Part shown: positions 17,653 through 26,464 of the stretch, one piece after another
Layout of the letters: every line of letters begins with the position of its first letter
How positions within the stretch are numbered: position 1 is the first letter of the stretch
Source: Bradyrhizobium sp. U87765 SZCCT0048
Lineage (GTDB): Bacteria; Pseudomonadota; Alphaproteobacteria; Rhizobiales; Xanthobacteraceae
Assembly (NCBI RefSeq): GCF_018131225.1
Contig: NZ_JAFCMM010000001.1
Span: 2,868,501 to 2,932,500, forward strand
Direction of reading: 5' to 3'
Length of the DNA stretch: 64,000 nt
The notes under the pieces: generated by a model
Seen by the model: only the letters and a program-made list of their open reading frames with translations
What the model was told of the DNA's origin: nothing
The model's database searches: none
Made by a program: the position numbers and the translations under genes

Positions 17653-19484
17653 GACAGCGCCTTTCGCAGCGGCGTGACGTTCAGGGTATCGAGCCGGTCG
17701 CCGATGGCGCCGGCGATGAAGCGGGCGGTGATCGAGGTGCCGTCATAGTGCAGGATCGGCACGAGGCGCACCGGATCGATGCCGAACTCGTTGACGATCA
17801 GCGAGCGCAGCTGCGCATCGCGGTTCTGCTCGACCACGAACACGAAATCATGATCAGCGATGAAGCTCGCGACATCCTGGTGGAACGGAAAGGCACGCAC
17901 GCGCATCAGGTCGAGCGTATGGCCACGGCGGGCGAGGATCTCGGCGGCCTCGCTCATCGCCGGTGCCGTCGAGCCGTAATAGATCACGCCGAAGCGCGTA
18001 CCCTTCTCGGCATTGATGCGCAGCGGTCGCGGCAGGATGCTCTTGGCGGTCTCGAGCTTGCGCAGCAGACGCTGCATGCCCTCGACATAGGTCGCCCCGT
18101 TCTCGGAATAGCGCGCGCGGGCGTCGTGGGACGTGCCGCGGGTGAAGAAAGTACCCTTGGTCGGATGGGTGCCGGGATAGGTGCGATAGCCGATGCCGTC
18201 GCCATCGACGTCCATGTAGCGGCCGAAATCCTTCGCCCTGTCGAGTTCCTCCGCCGACAGCACCTTGCCGCGGTCGTACTTGCGGCTGTCGTCCCAGGCC
18301 AGCGGCCGGCACAGCCGATGGTTCATGCCGATGTCGAGATCGAGCATGACGAACACCGGCGTCTGCAGCCGGTCGGCGAAGTCGAAGGCACTGGCGCCGA
18401 ACTCGAACGCTTCGGTGGCATCCTCCGGCAGCAGCAGCACATGCTTGGTGTCGCCGTGAGAAGCATAGGCGCAGTTGATCAGGTCGCACTGCTGGGTGCG
18501 TGTCGGCATGCCGGTCGACGGACCGGCGCGCTGGACGTCGAACACCACCACCGGAATCTCGGCGAAGTACGCCATGCCGAGAAACTCCTGCATCAGCGAA
18601 ATGCCGGGTCCCGAGGTCGCGGTGAATGAACGTGCGCCGTTCCAGGCCGCACCGATCACCATGCCGATCGAGGCGATCTCGTCTTCCGCCTGCACGATGG
18701 CATAGCGTGCCTGACCGGTTTCGGGATCGCGCCGGAATCTGGAGCAGTAGTGGCTGAAGCCCTCCGCAAGGGACGATGACGGTGTGATCGGGTACCACGC
18801 GCACACCGTTGCGCCGCCATAGACCGCACCGAGAGCGGCCGCGGTGTTGCCCTCGATCAGGATGCGGTTGCCGACCCTGTCGGTGCGCTTCAGCCGCAGC
18901 CCGAGAGGGCAGTTGAAATGCGCCTTGGCATAGGTGCGACCGAGATGCAGGGCATGGATGTTGGGCGCGATCAGCTTGTCCTTGCCCTTGTACTGTTCGC
19001 CGACAAGCTTCTCCAGCTCGGAGAAATCCATGTCGAACAGCGCCGACAGCGCACCAATGCAGATGATGTTCTTGAACAGCTGGCGCTGCCGCGGATCGCT
19101 GTACTCAGCATTGCAGATCTGCGTCAGCGGCAATCCGATCACCGTGATGTCGGAGCGCAGCTGGCCCGGCGGCAACGGCCGCGTCGAATCGTAGACGAGA
19201 TAGCCGTCGGGCTCGATCGAGATGACATCCGCGTTGAAGGTCTGCGGATTCATCGCGACCATGACGTCGGTGCCGCCACGGGCGCCGAGATGCCCGGCCT
19301 CGGTAACGCGGATTTCGAACCAGGTCGGCAAGCCCTGGATGTTGGACGGAAACACGTTGCGCGGCGAGATCGGAATGCCCATGCGCATGATGGCGCGGGC
19401 GAACATCTCGTTGGCGCTGGCCGATCCGGAGCCGTTGACGTTGGCGAAACGGATGACGAAATCGTTGACGGCAGTTAACGGCAT
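17649..19484 (-). CDS. korA: 2-oxoacid:ferredoxin oxidoreductase alpha subunit with fused gamma domain
   Basis: The 611-residue protein has the gamma domain first (about residues 1-190, with NVNGSGSASANEMFARAI and GGTDVMVAMNPQTF) and the alpha domain after it (from about 205, EGNTAAALGAVYGGATVCAW then YPITPSSSLAEGF and SGPGISLMQEFLGMA). This gamma-alpha fusion is normal for KorA. It overlaps the FAD/Fe-S gene upstream by 10 bp and korB downstream by 4 bp, so the three are one operon. Substrate (2-oxoglutarate versus other 2-oxoacids) is inferred from family resemblance. Confidence 0.92.
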   Translation of the reverse strand: MPLTAVNDFVIRFANVNGSGSASANEMFARAIMRMGIPISPRNVFPSNIQGLPTWFEIRVTEAGHLGARGGTDVMVAMNPQTFNADVISIEPDGYLVYDSTRPLPPGQLRSDITVIGLPLTQICNAEYSDPRQRQLFKNIICIGALSALFDMDFSELEKLVGEQYKGKDKLIAPNIHALHLGRTYAKAHFNCPLGLRLKRTDRVGNRILIEGNTAAALGAVYGGATVCAWYPITPSSSLAEGFSHYCSRFRRDPETGQARYAIVQAEDEIASIGMVIGAAWNGARSFTATSGPGISLMQEFLGMAYFAEIPVVVFDVQRAGPSTGMPTRTQQCDLINCAYASHGDTKHVLLLPEDATEAFEFGASAFDFADRLQTPVFVMLDLDIGMNHRLCRPLAWDDSRKYDRGKVLSAEELDRAKDFGRYMDVDGDGIGYRTYPGTHPTKGTFFTRGTSHDARARYSENGATYVEGMQRLLRKLETAKSILPRPLRINAEKGTRFGVIYYGSTAPAMSEAAEILARRGHTLDLMRVRAFPFHQDVASFIADHDFVFVVEQNRDAQLRSLIVNEFGIDPVRLVPILHYDGTSITARFIAGAIGDRLDTLNVTPLRKALS

Positions 19485-21256
19485 GCTGGACCTGCGTGAG
19501 TGACGTCAATGAGATACTTGTTCATGTCCCACGCGCCCGTGGGACAGCGCTCGGCGCACAGCCCGCAATGCAGGCAGACGTCTTCGTCCTTCGCCATGAT
19601 GCGGCCGGTCTTCAGCCCGTCGGCGAGATAGATGTCCTGCGTCTGGTTGAGCGCGGGCGCCCGCAGGCGATGTCGCAGCTCGCTCTCTTCGCCATCCTCG
19701 GTGAAGGTGATGCAGTCCATCGGACAGACATCGACGCAGGCATCGCACTCGATGCACAGCGGCGCGCTGAACACGGTCTGGACATCGCAGTTGAGGCAGC
19801 GCCCCGCTTCCGACAGTGCCAGCTTGACGTCATAGCCGAGCTCGACCTCGACCTTGATGTTGGCGAGCGCGCTGGCGTTATCGCGATGCGGCACCGCATA
19901 GCGCTCGTCCGGCATGATCTCGTTCTTGTAGCTCCACTCGTGGATGCCCATCTTCTGGTTGATCACGGTGACCGCGGGCGCCGGACGATGCGCCGGGTCC
20001 TCGCCGTGCAGCATCTTGTCGATCGACACCGCGACTTCATGGCCGTGGGCGACCGCCCAGATGATGTTCTTGGGACCGAACGCGGCGTCGCCGGCGAAGA
20101 ACACCTTCGGATGGGTGGAGCGGAAGGTGACGGGATCAACGACTGGCATGCCGTGATCATCGAACGCGATGCCGACGTCGCGCTCGATCCACGGGAACGC
20201 GTTCTCCTGCCCGACCGCGACAAGCACGTCGTCGCATTCGAACAGGACATCCGGCTCGCCGGCCGGCACCAGCTTGCGCCGTCCCCTGGGGTCGTATTCC
20301 GCCTCGACCTTCTCGAACACCACGCCGGTCAGTCGGCCGCCATCGTGCCGGAATTCCTTGGGCACGAGGAAGTTATGGATCGGAATTCCCTCCCGCGCCG
20401 CATCCTCCTTCTCCCAGGGCGAGGCCTTCATCTCGTCGAAGCCCGAACGCACCACGACCTTGACGTCCTCGCCGCCGAGGCGTCGTGCGGAGCGGCAGCA
20501 GTCCATCGCGGTATTGCCGCCGCCCAGCACGACGACGCGCCTGCCGATGGAATGAATGTGATCGAACGACACGCTGGATAGCCAGTCGATGCCGATATGG
20601 ATATTCGCCGCAGCCTCCTTGCGGCCGGGAATGTCGAGGTCTCGCCCGCGCGGTGCGCCGGAGCCGACGACCACCGCATCATAGCCCTCGGCCAGCAGCC
20701 CCGCGAGACTATCGACCCGCGTGCCTCCCCTGAACGTGACGCCGAGGCCAAGCACGAAGCCGGTTTCCTCATCGATCACGCTGTCAGGAAGGCGGAATTT
20801 CGGAATCTGCGACCGCATCATGCCACCGGCACGCGGATCGCCATCGAACACCGTGCAATCATAGCCGAGCGGCGCGAGATCGCGTGCCGCGGCCAGCGAC
20901 GCCGGCCCCGCGCCGACAAGCGCGATGCGCTTGCCGTTGCCTGTCGCGGCCGGCTTGGGCAGGCGCGCCGTGATATCGTCCTTGAAATCGGCGGCCACGC
21001 GCTTCAGACGGCAGATCGCGACCGGCTCATCCTCGACGCGGCCGCGGCGGCAGGCAGGCTCGCAAGGACGATCGCAGGTGCGCCCGAGAATGCCCGGGAA
21101 CACGTTGGATCGCCAATTGATCATGTAGGCATCGCTATAGCGGCCTGCCGCGATCAACCGGATGTATTCGGGAACTGGCGTGTGAGCGGGACAAGCCCAT
21201 TGGCAATCGACCACTTTGTGAAAGTAGTCGGGCGCGGCAATATCGGTTGCTTTCAT
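19475..21256 (-). CDS. GltD-like FAD oxidoreductase with C-terminal 4Fe-4S domain, Kor partner
   Basis: The 593-residue protein starts with cysteine motifs of the glutamate-synthase small-subunit type (CQWACPAHTP and CDRPCEPACRRG), then an FAD/NAD(P)H two-domain fold (ALVGAGPASLAAARDLA; VVLGGGNTAMDCCRSARRLG), and ends with CLNCDVQ, CIECDACVDVCPMDCI and CLHCGLCAERCPTG, enough cysteines for two more [4Fe-4S] clusters. It is the first gene of the kor operon and probably moves electrons between KorAB and NAD(P)H. Start MKATD follows GGGGAAGA. It resembles a fused ferredoxin plus ferredoxin:NADP reductase; direction of flow is not decided by sequence. Confidence 0.88.
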   Translation of the reverse strand: MKATDIAAPDYFHKVVDCQWACPAHTPVPEYIRLIAAGRYSDAYMINWRSNVFPGILGRTCDRPCEPACRRGRVEDEPVAICRLKRVAADFKDDITARLPKPAATGNGKRIALVGAGPASLAAARDLAPLGYDCTVFDGDPRAGGMMRSQIPKFRLPDSVIDEETGFVLGLGVTFRGGTRVDSLAGLLAEGYDAVVVGSGAPRGRDLDIPGRKEAAANIHIGIDWLSSVSFDHIHSIGRRVVVLGGGNTAMDCCRSARRLGGEDVKVVVRSGFDEMKASPWEKEDAAREGIPIHNFLVPKEFRHDGGRLTGVVFEKVEAEYDPRGRRKLVPAGEPDVLFECDDVLVAVGQENAFPWIERDVGIAFDDHGMPVVDPVTFRSTHPKVFFAGDAAFGPKNIIWAVAHGHEVAVSIDKMLHGEDPAHRPAPAVTVINQKMGIHEWSYKNEIMPDERYAVPHRDNASALANIKVEVELGYDVKLALSEAGRCLNCDVQTVFSAPLCIECDACVDVCPMDCITFTEDGEESELRHRLRAPALNQTQDIYLADGLKTGRIMAKDEDVCLHCGLCAERCPTGAWDMNKYLIDVTHAGPACR

Positions 21257-21443
21257 TCTTCCCCGTCCGCGCGGGTGAAAGACCACGCGGCCTTTACCGT
21301 TTCCTGCGAACGCTCATGCGGCGCTCTTCTTTGTTATCCAGTCGGATAATTAGAGCTATTCAATATGATCTCGGCGGACGAGGAAAGCCAAATTTCTTTG
21401 ATTTGCCCTCGCTCGTTCGTCGCAGCTTAAAATATGATGCGCC

Positions 21444-21461
21444 GCCGCAGCTTCCTGCGGC
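21444..21461 (-). terminator. Hairpin after the class III cyclase gene, weak terminator candidate
   Basis: GCCGCAG and CTGCGGC pair across a CTTC loop about 37 bp past the cyclase stop. A TTTTAA stretch follows on the minus strand but not directly. It also lies upstream of the kor operon, so a regulatory role is possible. Confidence 0.35.
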
Positions 21462-21497
21462 AATGCAATATCGGTGACCGTCGAATGATGGCGCGCG

Positions 21498-22784
21498 CTA
21501 GACGCCGGTGTCGCCGTCGAAAGCACCGCCGAGGTAGCGCTCGTAGCGGTCGGCGCGTGGCGCCAGCGTCCTGATCTCAGGATCGAGCGTGAACAATTCC
21601 TGAGCGCGACCGATGCCGCGCAGCGCGAAACGCCCGGTCGAGACGAACTGGTCGCGTCCCGCCGGATCGAGGCCGGCAAGGAACGTCGACGACACCAGGA
21701 GTTCGCGGTCGACGGAATTGCACATCGCGCCGATCCGGCTGACCTCGTTGACCGCGGGCCCCACGACCGTGAAGTCCAGCCGCTCGTCGCTGCCGATGTT
21801 GCCGTAGAACACCTCGCCGACATGCAGGCTGACATAGGCCGTGGTGATCAGCTTGTTCTCGCCGGAGCGGCGCTGGTTGATGTCGCGGATCGCCTTGCGC
21901 AGCTGGTTCTCCGCACGCAGCGCTTCCTGGCGCGCCAGCACCATGTCGTCGGGATTGAAGATCGCCAGCACGCCGTCGCCGATCAGCTTGAGCACATCGC
22001 CGCCGGCATCGTGGATCGCGCCGATCGCCGCGTCGGCATAGTCGTTGAGGAATGGAATGAGTTCGGCCGGCGGCATCGCCTCGCTGATGGCGGTGAAACC
22101 GCGCAGGTCGGAATACCACAGCACGGCGTTGATCCTGTCGGCAACGCCGCGGGAGATACGGCCATGCAGCACGCGCTCGGCGGCGTCGCGACCGAGATAG
22201 ACATGGCCGAGGGTGCGGGCGACGCGCGTCAGGGCACAGGCCTTCACGGCAAGTCCGAGCAGCGGCACGAGCTCGCGCAACGCCTCCAGGCGTTCGACCG
22301 CATCGAAACCGCAGGCATCACGCATCAACCAGTAGGAATAGACGCAGTCCATCTCGCCGATGATCTCGGTCTCGCCGAACCGGTGGATGAAGAGCACACA
22401 GTCCTTGTGGCCTTTCGCGGCGAGGTCCCCGACCATCGAAAAATCATAGGCGTGCGAACGCTCGAGATCGACCCGCATCTCCGCATGGCCCTGCTCCAGC
22501 ATGGCGTAGAACGGGGAGCGCTGCCAGTTCGCCGCACCTTCGCCGGAACTGGAGGAGCCATACTCGAACATGTCGCTCTCGCTGACTTCCTCGTCGGTCC
22601 AGCGGAAGCCGCGCCCTTCGAAAATCGGATGCAGGGTGTCGATGAAGACGAGGCCGCGCGACAGTTCGAAACCAGCTGTGCGGCAGCGCTCGCAGAAGCC
22701 GCGCAGCAGCTCGATTTCGGCAAGACCGGTCAGCCCGGCCGTCGTCAGCCAGTTCATGATCTCGGTCCGGGCATTGCGATCCAT
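21498..22784 (-). CDS. Class III adenylate/guanylate cyclase
   Basis: The 428-residue protein has an N-terminal region of about 200 residues without a clear named sensor fold and a C-terminal cyclase homology domain (about 225-395). Metal-binding motifs are WYSDLRGFTAIS and LKLIGDGVLAIF; the transition-state Asn/Arg are in VVGPAVNEVSRI. In most class III cyclases the fourth-from-Asn position is aspartate (GDxVN); here it is proline, a known variant seen in rhizobial cyclases. The likely product is cAMP. It lies 60 bp after a LysR gene on the same strand and may be cotranscribed. Confidence 0.87.
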   Translation of the reverse strand: MDRNARTEIMNWLTTAGLTGLAEIELLRGFCERCRTAGFELSRGLVFIDTLHPIFEGRGFRWTDEEVSESDMFEYGSSSSGEGAANWQRSPFYAMLEQGHAEMRVDLERSHAYDFSMVGDLAAKGHKDCVLFIHRFGETEIIGEMDCVYSYWLMRDACGFDAVERLEALRELVPLLGLAVKACALTRVARTLGHVYLGRDAAERVLHGRISRGVADRINAVLWYSDLRGFTAISEAMPPAELIPFLNDYADAAIGAIHDAGGDVLKLIGDGVLAIFNPDDMVLARQEALRAENQLRKAIRDINQRRSGENKLITTAYVSLHVGEVFYGNIGSDERLDFTVVGPAVNEVSRIGAMCNSVDRELLVSSTFLAGLDPAGRDQFVSTGRFALRGIGRAQELFTLDPEIRTLAPRADRYERYLGGAFDGDTGV

Positions 22785-22844
22785 GCGGCACTCTCGCTTG
22801 TTGCAGGCGGCAATGCGTTGCCGGCATCACACGCCGCAGCCGCA

Positions 22845-23777
22845 TCAGGAACCGGCCTCATCATGGCCGGCATCGAAACTTGTCGCCGTCCGGCCCACCA
22901 GCTCCACGAAACGGCGCACGGCGGCGGAGGTGTCGCCGCGGCGCGTGGCGAGACGCAGCGGTGCGGTCGGTTGCGACGGCCCCTCCAGACGACGATACAC
23001 CACGCCATCGAGGTGCATGCGCTGCAGCGACGCCGGCACCACCGAAATGCCGAGACCGGCGGCCACGAGGTTCAGCGTCGCCACGATACGGGGAGCTTCC
23101 TGGCCGACGAGCGGGCTGAATCCGGCGGCGAGACACGCCGCCATGATCGCGTCGTAAAAACCGGCGCCGTTGGGCCGGCGATACACCACGAAGGTCTCGC
23201 TGGCCAGTGCGCTCAGCGCGAGCGCATCATGCTTTTGCGCAAGCCGATGGCCATCCGGGAGCGCCACCAGCATCGCTTCCTCGAGCAGGGCCGTGATGAC
23301 GAGGCCCTGCGGATCCGACACCGGCGTGCGGATGAACACGGCATCGACGCGCTCGTTGCGCAGATTGTCGATCAGCTCGTTGGTGCCGCTCTCTTCCAGC
23401 GTCAGCGCCACCAGCGGATAGCTTTCGCGGAATGCGCGGATGACCCGCGGCACGAACGGATGGAACGGGGCCGAACTGGTGAACCCCACCGAAATTCGCC
23501 CTTCCTCGCCGCGCGCAGTGCGCCGTGTGGTCGCGAAAGCGTGATCGACATGGGCGAGGATCGCCTGGGCATCCGCGAGCAGCGCCCGGCCCGCATCGGT
23601 CAGCTCGACACCGCGCGGCTTGCGGCGGAGCAGTTGCACGTCGAGTTCGCGTTCCAGCGCGCGAATCTGCTGGCTGAGCGGCGGCTGCTGCATGCCAAGC
23701 CGTTCGGCCGCGCGGGTGATGTGCCCCTCCTCGGCGACGGCGACGAAATAGCGAAGATGGCGAAGCTCCACCGACAT
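22845..23777 (-). CDS. LysR family transcriptional regulator (CatM/BenM-like N-terminus)
   Basis: The 310-residue protein begins MSVELRHLRYFVAVAEEGHI and continues with an HTH (TRAAERLGMQQPPLSQQIRA), typical of the CbbR/CatM-like LysR group, followed by an effector-binding domain. The start was set at MSVELRH because upstream residues are not conserved in the family. Its neighbour on the same strand is the class III cyclase; divergently it faces mbfA, which has its own iron box and is unlikely to be its target. Confidence 0.87.
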   Translation of the reverse strand: MSVELRHLRYFVAVAEEGHITRAAERLGMQQPPLSQQIRALERELDVQLLRRKPRGVELTDAGRALLADAQAILAHVDHAFATTRRTARGEEGRISVGFTSSAPFHPFVPRVIRAFRESYPLVALTLEESGTNELIDNLRNERVDAVFIRTPVSDPQGLVITALLEEAMLVALPDGHRLAQKHDALALSALASETFVVYRRPNGAGFYDAIMAACLAAGFSPLVGQEAPRIVATLNLVAAGLGISVVPASLQRMHLDGVVYRRLEGPSQPTAPLRLATRRGDTSAAVRRFVELVGRTATSFDAGHDEAGS

Positions 23778-23884
23778 ATTCCAGCGATATGGATGTGACC
23801 CCAGCCATATTACGAAGATCAGGCTCCGCAAAGCGCCAATTGCACCGCCGCCCGGTTGACCCCGCCGCCCTTCTCCGATATCTA

Positions 23885-23901
23885 TTTAGAATAATTCTAA
23901 A
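23885..23901. promoter_or_regulatory. Iron control element (Irr box) upstream of mbfA
   Basis: TTTAGAATAATTCTAAA is a perfect palindrome (8+1+8) 20 bp upstream of the mbfA start. It matches the ICE consensus TTTAGAA-N3-TTCTAAA bound by Irr in Bradyrhizobium and Agrobacterium. Irr is known to repress mbfA when iron is low, and the position over the promoter fits repression. Confidence 0.92.
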
Positions 23902-23921
23902 GTGATCAAAAGTTCAATCCC

Positions 23922-24893
23922 ATGAAGAATTTCGCCGATTTGACCGAGCGTGAGATCCTCGCCGTGGCCATCGCCTCCGAGGAGGAGGATAGCCGCATCT
24001 ACATGGCCTTCGCCGAGGACCTCGCGGGGCGCTATCCGGAGTCCGCCAAGATCTTCGAGGAGATGGCGGACGAGGAGAAGGGCCACCGGCACATGCTGCT
24101 GGAAATGTACGAACAGCGCTTCGGCACCAACCTGCCGCCGATCCGGCGCGAGGACGTCAGGGGCTTCCTGCGTCGCCGTCCGATCTGGTTGACCAAGAAC
24201 CTGCCGCTCGACACCGTCCGCAAGGAAGCCGAGACGATGGAGTTCGAGGCCGCGCGCTTCTATGACAAGGCGGCCGCGCAGGCCAAGGACGTGCACGTAC
24301 GCAAGCTGCTCGGCGACCTCGCCGAAATGGAGCGTGGCCACGAGACCCGCGCGATCAAGCTCACCGACACCATCCTCAGTCCCGATGTGCGGGCCGAGGA
24401 GGATCGCACCAGCCATCGCATGTTCGTGCTGCAGTATGTCCAGCCGGGCCTCGCCGGCCTGATGGACGGCTCGGTCTCGACGCTGGCGCCGCTGTTCGCT
24501 GCGGCCTTCGCCACCCACCACAACTGGCAGACATTCCTGGTCGGCCTCGCCGCATCGATCGGCGCCGGCATCAGCATGGGCTTTGCGGAAGCGCTGTCCG
24601 ACGACGGCTCGATGACCGGCCGCGGCTCGCCGTGGCTGCGCGGCGGCATCTGCGGCCTGATGACGACGCTAGGCGGCCTCGGCCATACCGTGCCCTACCT
24701 CGTGCCCGACAGCTGGCCGAACGCGTTCTGGATCGCCACCGCCATCGCCGGCCTTGTTGTCTTCGTCGAGTTGTGGGTGATCGCCTATATCCGCGCCCGC
24801 TATATGGACACACCGTTCCTGCGGGCTGTGTTCCAGATCGTGCTCGGCGGCGCCATCGTCCTTGCCGTCGGCATCCTGATCGGCGGTGCATAG
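23922..24893 (+). CDS. mbfA: Membrane-bound ferritin A (erythrin-VIT1 family)
   Basis: The 323-residue protein joins an N-terminal ferritin-like four-helix domain (about residues 1-150) to a C-terminal VIT1-like membrane domain with about five segments. Di-iron ligands are visible in EEEDSRIYMAFAED, EEMADEEKGHRH, ETMEFEAARFYD and EMERGHETRA. MbfA exports iron and protects against iron overload and peroxide in Bradyrhizobium and Agrobacterium. The membrane part has the VIT1-type MDGSVSTLAPLFAAAF and GISMGFAEALSDDG. Regulation by Irr is indicated by the palindrome just upstream. Confidence 0.95.
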   Translation: MKNFADLTEREILAVAIASEEEDSRIYMAFAEDLAGRYPESAKIFEEMADEEKGHRHMLLEMYEQRFGTNLPPIRREDVRGFLRRRPIWLTKNLPLDTVRKEAETMEFEAARFYDKAAAQAKDVHVRKLLGDLAEMERGHETRAIKLTDTILSPDVRAEEDRTSHRMFVLQYVQPGLAGLMDGSVSTLAPLFAAAFATHHNWQTFLVGLAASIGAGISMGFAEALSDDGSMTGRGSPWLRGGICGLMTTLGGLGHTVPYLVPDSWPNAFWIATAIAGLVVFVELWVIAYIRARYMDTPFLRAVFQIVLGGAIVLAVGILIGGA

Positions 24894-24998
24894 CACCGCC
24901 ATCACCGGATCATCGGCCGTTCACCTGGCCATCGGACCAGTGGCGCGGCGTCCGCGCAAGGCGCACCATCTGCCATCGAACGACGATGGGAGATGGCG

Positions 24999-25850
24999 AT
25001 GGCAAGCGACGGACCGGGCAGCGTCCGGCACCTGGTGATATCATGGGCAGACCGCGTGCTTGCCCTCCAGAACGAGGACGGCTCCTGCGCCAGCGCCATC
25101 GCCTGGCGCAAGGGCCTCGTGGTCAGCGCCGACGAGGCGGCCGGCGATCAGATCAAGCTCCACGCCAGGGACGGTCGACAGATCGACGCCGAGTTGGTCG
25201 GTCGCGATCCCTCCACCGACCTCGCGTTGTACAAAGCCGATATTGATCCCCCGCTCCTGGCGCCGGCGGCTGAGGTCCTCCCCGGGGATTTCGCCCTGGC
25301 GATCGGGCGCAGCGCGACTTCCGAATGCGTCGCGGCGGGCATCGTCGCGGAAACAGGCGGAGCCTGGCGCAGCACACTTGGCGGAACGATCGACCGCAGG
25401 ATCCGCCTCGATCTGCGGCTTCCGCAGCGCGCGCACGGCGGCGCGATCGTGGATGCGGCCGGGCACCTGATCGGCCTTGCAGCCTTCGGACCACGGCGCA
25501 CCGCGATCGTCATTCCCGCCGAGACGATCAGCCGGATCGTCGACCGGCTCGCCTCCGCAGGCTCCATCGCGCGAGGCTACATCGGCGTTCAACTGCATCC
25601 CTTGAGCGACGGCCATCGCGGCGTCGGCGCAATCGTCGTCCGGCTCGACGACGGCGGCCCCGCAGCCGCGGCCGGGCTCCTCGTCGGCGACAGCATCGTC
25701 AGCTGGAACGGCGAGGCGATCAGGGGGGTGCGGGACATTTTCCAACGGCTTGGGCCGGACAGCGTCGGCACGACCGTCAAACTCGGCTTGCTGCGGGCCC
25801 AGCAGTCCGCCACCGTGGACATTGTGATCGCTGAGCGGCCGCTTAAATAG
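24999..25850 (+). CDS. HtrA/S1C-like protein with PDZ domain, catalytic His and Ser apparently lost
   Basis: The 283-residue product has a trypsin-like domain (about 10-185) and a PDZ domain (about 190-280, ARGYIGVQLHPL onward). The Asp region is kept (DPSTDLALYK), but where HtrA proteases have a TNxHV histidine the sequence reads VVSADEAAGD, and the GNSGGP nucleophile site reads RAHGGAIVD. No signal peptide is present. It is therefore probably a non-proteolytic, cytosolic binding protein. Start ATG at 24999 has GGGAG at good spacing; 24993 is the alternative. It sits 5 bp before a LuxR-type gene. Confidence 0.78.
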   Translation: MASDGPGSVRHLVISWADRVLALQNEDGSCASAIAWRKGLVVSADEAAGDQIKLHARDGRQIDAELVGRDPSTDLALYKADIDPPLLAPAAEVLPGDFALAIGRSATSECVAAGIVAETGGAWRSTLGGTIDRRIRLDLRLPQRAHGGAIVDAAGHLIGLAAFGPRRTAIVIPAETISRIVDRLASAGSIARGYIGVQLHPLSDGHRGVGAIVVRLDDGGPAAAAGLLVGDSIVSWNGEAIRGVRDIFQRLGPDSVGTTVKLGLLRAQQSATVDIVIAERPLK

Positions 25851-25855
25851 GCCGC

Positions 25856-26443
25856 ATGCGAAGCGCAGGCGATCCCGGCGGCATGGCATCGGCAGCGGCA
25901 TCGGCAGCGGAGGACACCGTGGTGCTGGTCGGCCTCACCTTTGTCGATCGCCTGCTGGAGCGCCGGGTGCGATCGCAGTTGCGGCACCTGCCCGAGATCG
26001 AGATCAGCGATCCCGACGACGCCGACGTCGTGCTGACCGATATGTTCGAGGAGCAGCCCGGCTCCGTCATTGTGCTGGGTGACGACGCGGCGACCGCGGT
26101 GACGGCCAGTCATCTTTCGCGTGATGCCGATGCGACCACGCTGCAGGCGGCGATCGGCCTTGCGGCCCGTGGCTACCGGATCACCAGCCCCGTCGCTGGG
26201 CGCACAGCCGCCACGGACCACCATGATGCGGATGCGACCGCCGGCGAGCCGCTGACGGCCCGGGAGCGGCAGGTGCTGGAGCGCCTCGCCGCCGGTGCAT
26301 CCAACAAGATGATCGCGCGCGATCTCGAGATCTCGCTCGCCACCACCAAATTCCATGTCGGGGCTCTGCTCGCCAAGCTCGGCGCGCGCAACCGCACCGA
26401 CGCGGTGGCCATCGGCATCAGGCGCGGCCTGTTGCTGCTGTAG
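25856..26443 (+). CDS. LuxR/NarL-type regulator with degenerate receiver domain
   Basis: The 195-residue protein ends in a LuxR-type HTH (LTARERQVLERLAAGASNKM, then ARDLEISLATTKFHVGALL). The N-terminal ~115 residues resemble a response-regulator receiver: VVLTD could be the phosphoacceptor strand, but the acidic pair expected after strand 1 is absent (VVLVGLTFVDR). The gene starts 5 bp after the HtrA-like gene, so the two are cotranscribed and probably act together. No histidine kinase is adjacent. Confidence 0.8.
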   Translation: MRSAGDPGGMASAAASAAEDTVVLVGLTFVDRLLERRVRSQLRHLPEIEISDPDDADVVLTDMFEEQPGSVIVLGDDAATAVTASHLSRDADATTLQAAIGLAARGYRITSPVAGRTAATDHHDADATAGEPLTARERQVLERLAAGASNKMIARDLEISLATTKFHVGALLAKLGARNRTDAVAIGIRRGLLLL

Positions 26444-26464
26444 ACCCGCCACGGCCCCGACCGC

